Assembly (NCBI GenBank): GCA_024707405.1
Contig: JANPZU010000008.1
Coordinates: forward strand, 665,470-729,469
Length of the DNA stretch: 64,000 bases
Source: Luteimonas sp.
Lineage (GTDB): Bacteria > Pseudomonadota > Gammaproteobacteria > Xanthomonadales > Xanthomonadaceae
Direction: 5' to 3'
Shown: piece by piece, positions 62,671-64,000 of the stretch
Numbering within the stretch: the stretch's first letter is position 1
Layout of the letters: every line of letters begins with the position of its first letter
The notes under the pieces: model-generated
The model's input: the letters and a program-made list of their open reading frames with translations, nothing else
Told to the model about the DNA's origin: nothing
The model's database searches: none
Program-made: the position numbers and the translations under genes

Positions 62671-64000
62671 ATGAGCACGACCCCCTTCCTCGGCGCCAAG
62701 GAACACTTCCCCGGCATCGGCAAGATCCCCTTCGAAGGCCCGGGGTCGGACAACCCGCTGGCGTTCAAGGTCTACGACGCCAACAAGACCCTCGGCGGCA
62801 AGACCATGGCCGAGCACCTGCGGTTTGCGGTGTGCTACTGGCACACCTTCTGCGGCGCCGGCCATGACCCGTTCGGGCCCGGCACCCGCCGCTACCCGTG
62901 GGATGCCGGCGACGGCAGCCCGGTCGCCAAGGCCGAGGCCAAGCTCGATGCCGCCTTCGAGTTCTTCACCAAGCTCGGCGTGCCGTACTGGTGCTTCCAC
63001 GATGTGGATCTGTCGCCCGACAGCGACGACATCGCGACCTACGAGAAGGATCTCAAGCACCTGGTCGCACTGGCGAAGGAGCGGCAAGCGGCGACCGGCA
63101 TCAAGCTGCTGTGGGGCACGGCCAACCTGTTCAGCCATCCGCGCTACATGAACGGCGCCGCGACCAACCCGGATTTTGCCGTCGTGGCCCGCGCCGCGGT
63201 GCAGGTCAAGAACGCGCTGGAGGCCACGGTCGAACTGGGCGGATCGAACTACGTGTTCTGGGGTGGCCGCGAAGGCTACGCCACCTTGCACAACACCGAC
63301 ATGAAGCGCGAGCTGGCGCACATGGCCCGGTTCCTCACCATCGCCCGCGACTATGGCCGCAGCATCGGGTTCGAAGGCAACTACCTGATCGAGCCCAAGC
63401 CGATGGAGCCGAGCAAGCACCAGTACGACTTCGACAGCGCGACGGTGGTTGGTTTCCTGAAGGCACACGGGCTGGACAGGGATTTCAAGCTCAACATCGA
63501 GGCCAACCACGCCACCCTCAGCGGCCACACCTTCGAGCACGACCTGCAGGTGGCCAGCGACGCCGGCCTGCTGGGCAGCATCGACGCCAATCGCGGCAAT
63601 GCGCAGAACGGCTGGGACACCGACCAGTTCCCGACCGACCTGTACGACACCGTCGGCGCGATGCTGGTCGTCCTGCGCCAGGGCGGGCTGCAGCCGGGTG
63701 GGCTGAACTTCGATGCCAAGGTGCGGCGCGAGTCGACCGATCCGGCCGACCTGTTCCTGGCCCACATCGGTGGCATGGATGCGTTCGCCAGGGGACTCGA
63801 AGTCGCGCACGCGCTGCTCAACGACTCGCCGTGGGAGCAATGGCGCAAGGATCGCTACGCCAGTTTCGACCAAGGGCAGGGCAAGGACTTCGAGGACGGC
63901 GGCCTGACCCTGGCCGACCTGCATGCCATTGCCAACAAGCAGGGCGAACCGAAGCAGACATCGGGACGGCAGGAACAGTACGAGAACCTCGTCAACCAAT
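62671..64000 (+). CDS. xylA: Xylose isomerase (end cut by window)
   Basis: This enzyme isomerises D-xylose to D-xylulose. The frame is open from the ATG at 62671 (after an AGGA site) to the window end, 443 codons, which should be all but the last few residues. Class II motifs are present: [64 protein letters not shown] [28 protein letters not shown] and [20 protein letters not shown]. The catalytic His of YWHTF and the metal acids in IEPK, IEAN, SIDANRG and NFDAK are all seen. It is highly similar to remembered Xanthomonas XylA. xylB-xylA form one operon. Confidence 0.96.
   Translation, partial: MSTTPFLGAKEHFPGIGKIPFEGPGSDNPLAFKVYDANKTLGGKTMAEHLRFAVCYWHTFCGAGHDPFGPGTRRYPWDAGDGSPVAKAEAKLDAAFEFFTKLGVPYWCFHDVDLSPDSDDIATYEKDLKHLVALAKERQAATGIKLLWGTANLFSHPRYMNGAATNPDFAVVARAAVQVKNALEATVELGGSNYVFWGGREGYATLHNTDMKRELAHMARFLTIARDYGRSIGFEGNYLIEPKPMEPSKHQYDFDSATVVGFLKAHGLDRDFKLNIEANHATLSGHTFEHDLQVASDAGLLGSIDANRGNAQNGWDTDQFPTDLYDTVGAMLVVLRQGGLQPGGLNFDAKVRRESTDPADLFLAHIGGMDAFARGLEVAHALLNDSPWEQWRKDRYASFDQGQGKDFEDGGLTLADLHAIANKQGEPKQTSGRQEQYENLVNQ

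Overview
The window is about 64 kb of GC-rich DNA that reads as the chromosome of a Lysobacteraceae (Xanthomonadaceae) gammaproteobacterium. The evidence is the complete F1Fo ATP synthase operon followed by glmU and glmS, a TonB-dependent receptor of the Xanthomonas/Caulobacter type, LacI-type operators matching the xylan/xylose boxes of Xanthomonas, a Xanthomonas-like xylose isomerase, and several families of intergenic palindromes common in this group. No rRNA, tRNA, insertion sequence, phage or CRISPR array was seen. Gene density is high and most operons are tight, often with 4-base start/stop overlaps.

Layout. 1-1.8 kb: the end of lpdA and an outer-membrane beta-barrel gene. 2.0-9.4 kb: atpIBEFHAGDC with a readable promoter, a terminator, and three different palindromic repeat insertions inside the operon. 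9.5-21.1 kb: glmU and glmS, which supply UDP-GlcNAc, flank a minus-strand operon for a HlyD-type adaptor, a small protein, an ABC ATPase, two FtsX/MacB-like permeases, an NTF2-like periplasmic protein, a sigma-54 response regulator and its histidine kinase. That operon has a near-consensus sigma-54 promoter and two 16-bp palindromes upstream, so it looks like a self-contained, self-activating envelope export system. 21.2-23.9 kb: a cobalamin riboswitch and metE. 24.0-26.5 kb: a PLP-homeostasis operon (yggS, pdxK, a small Cys-rich-tailed protein) and a lipoprotein. 26.8-34.5 kb: a BON protein, dinB, gph, btuB with a second cobalamin riboswitch, msrC and a TfoX-like gene, two TMEM175-like membrane proteins and bioD. 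34.6-44.4 kb: two RND efflux systems on opposite strands around one TetR regulator. 44.6-52.6 kb: a secreted metzincin protease with a frameshift at a G6 tract, a serine hydrolase lipoprotein, a phasin, queD and a P1B-4 type metal ATPase.

53.0-64.0 kb is a carbohydrate (xylose/xylan-type) utilisation locus. A TonB-dependent receptor is followed by a SapC-like protein, a JmjC/cupin-8 protein, a flavin-dependent tryptophan halogenase-like protein and a DUF6445-like oxygenase. Then come xylB and xylA, the latter cut by the window end. Copies of a TGGTAGCGCTAACA-like operator lie in front of the receptor and of xylB and tie the two parts together. What the halogenase and the two oxygenase-like proteins do beside a nutrient receptor is not known.

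The two strongest candidates for unusual biology are the sigma-54-controlled export operon between glmU and glmS and the receptor/halogenase/dioxygenase gene set. Frames, motifs, promoters and hairpins were read by eye. Family names come from recognising conserved motifs, not from database searches.
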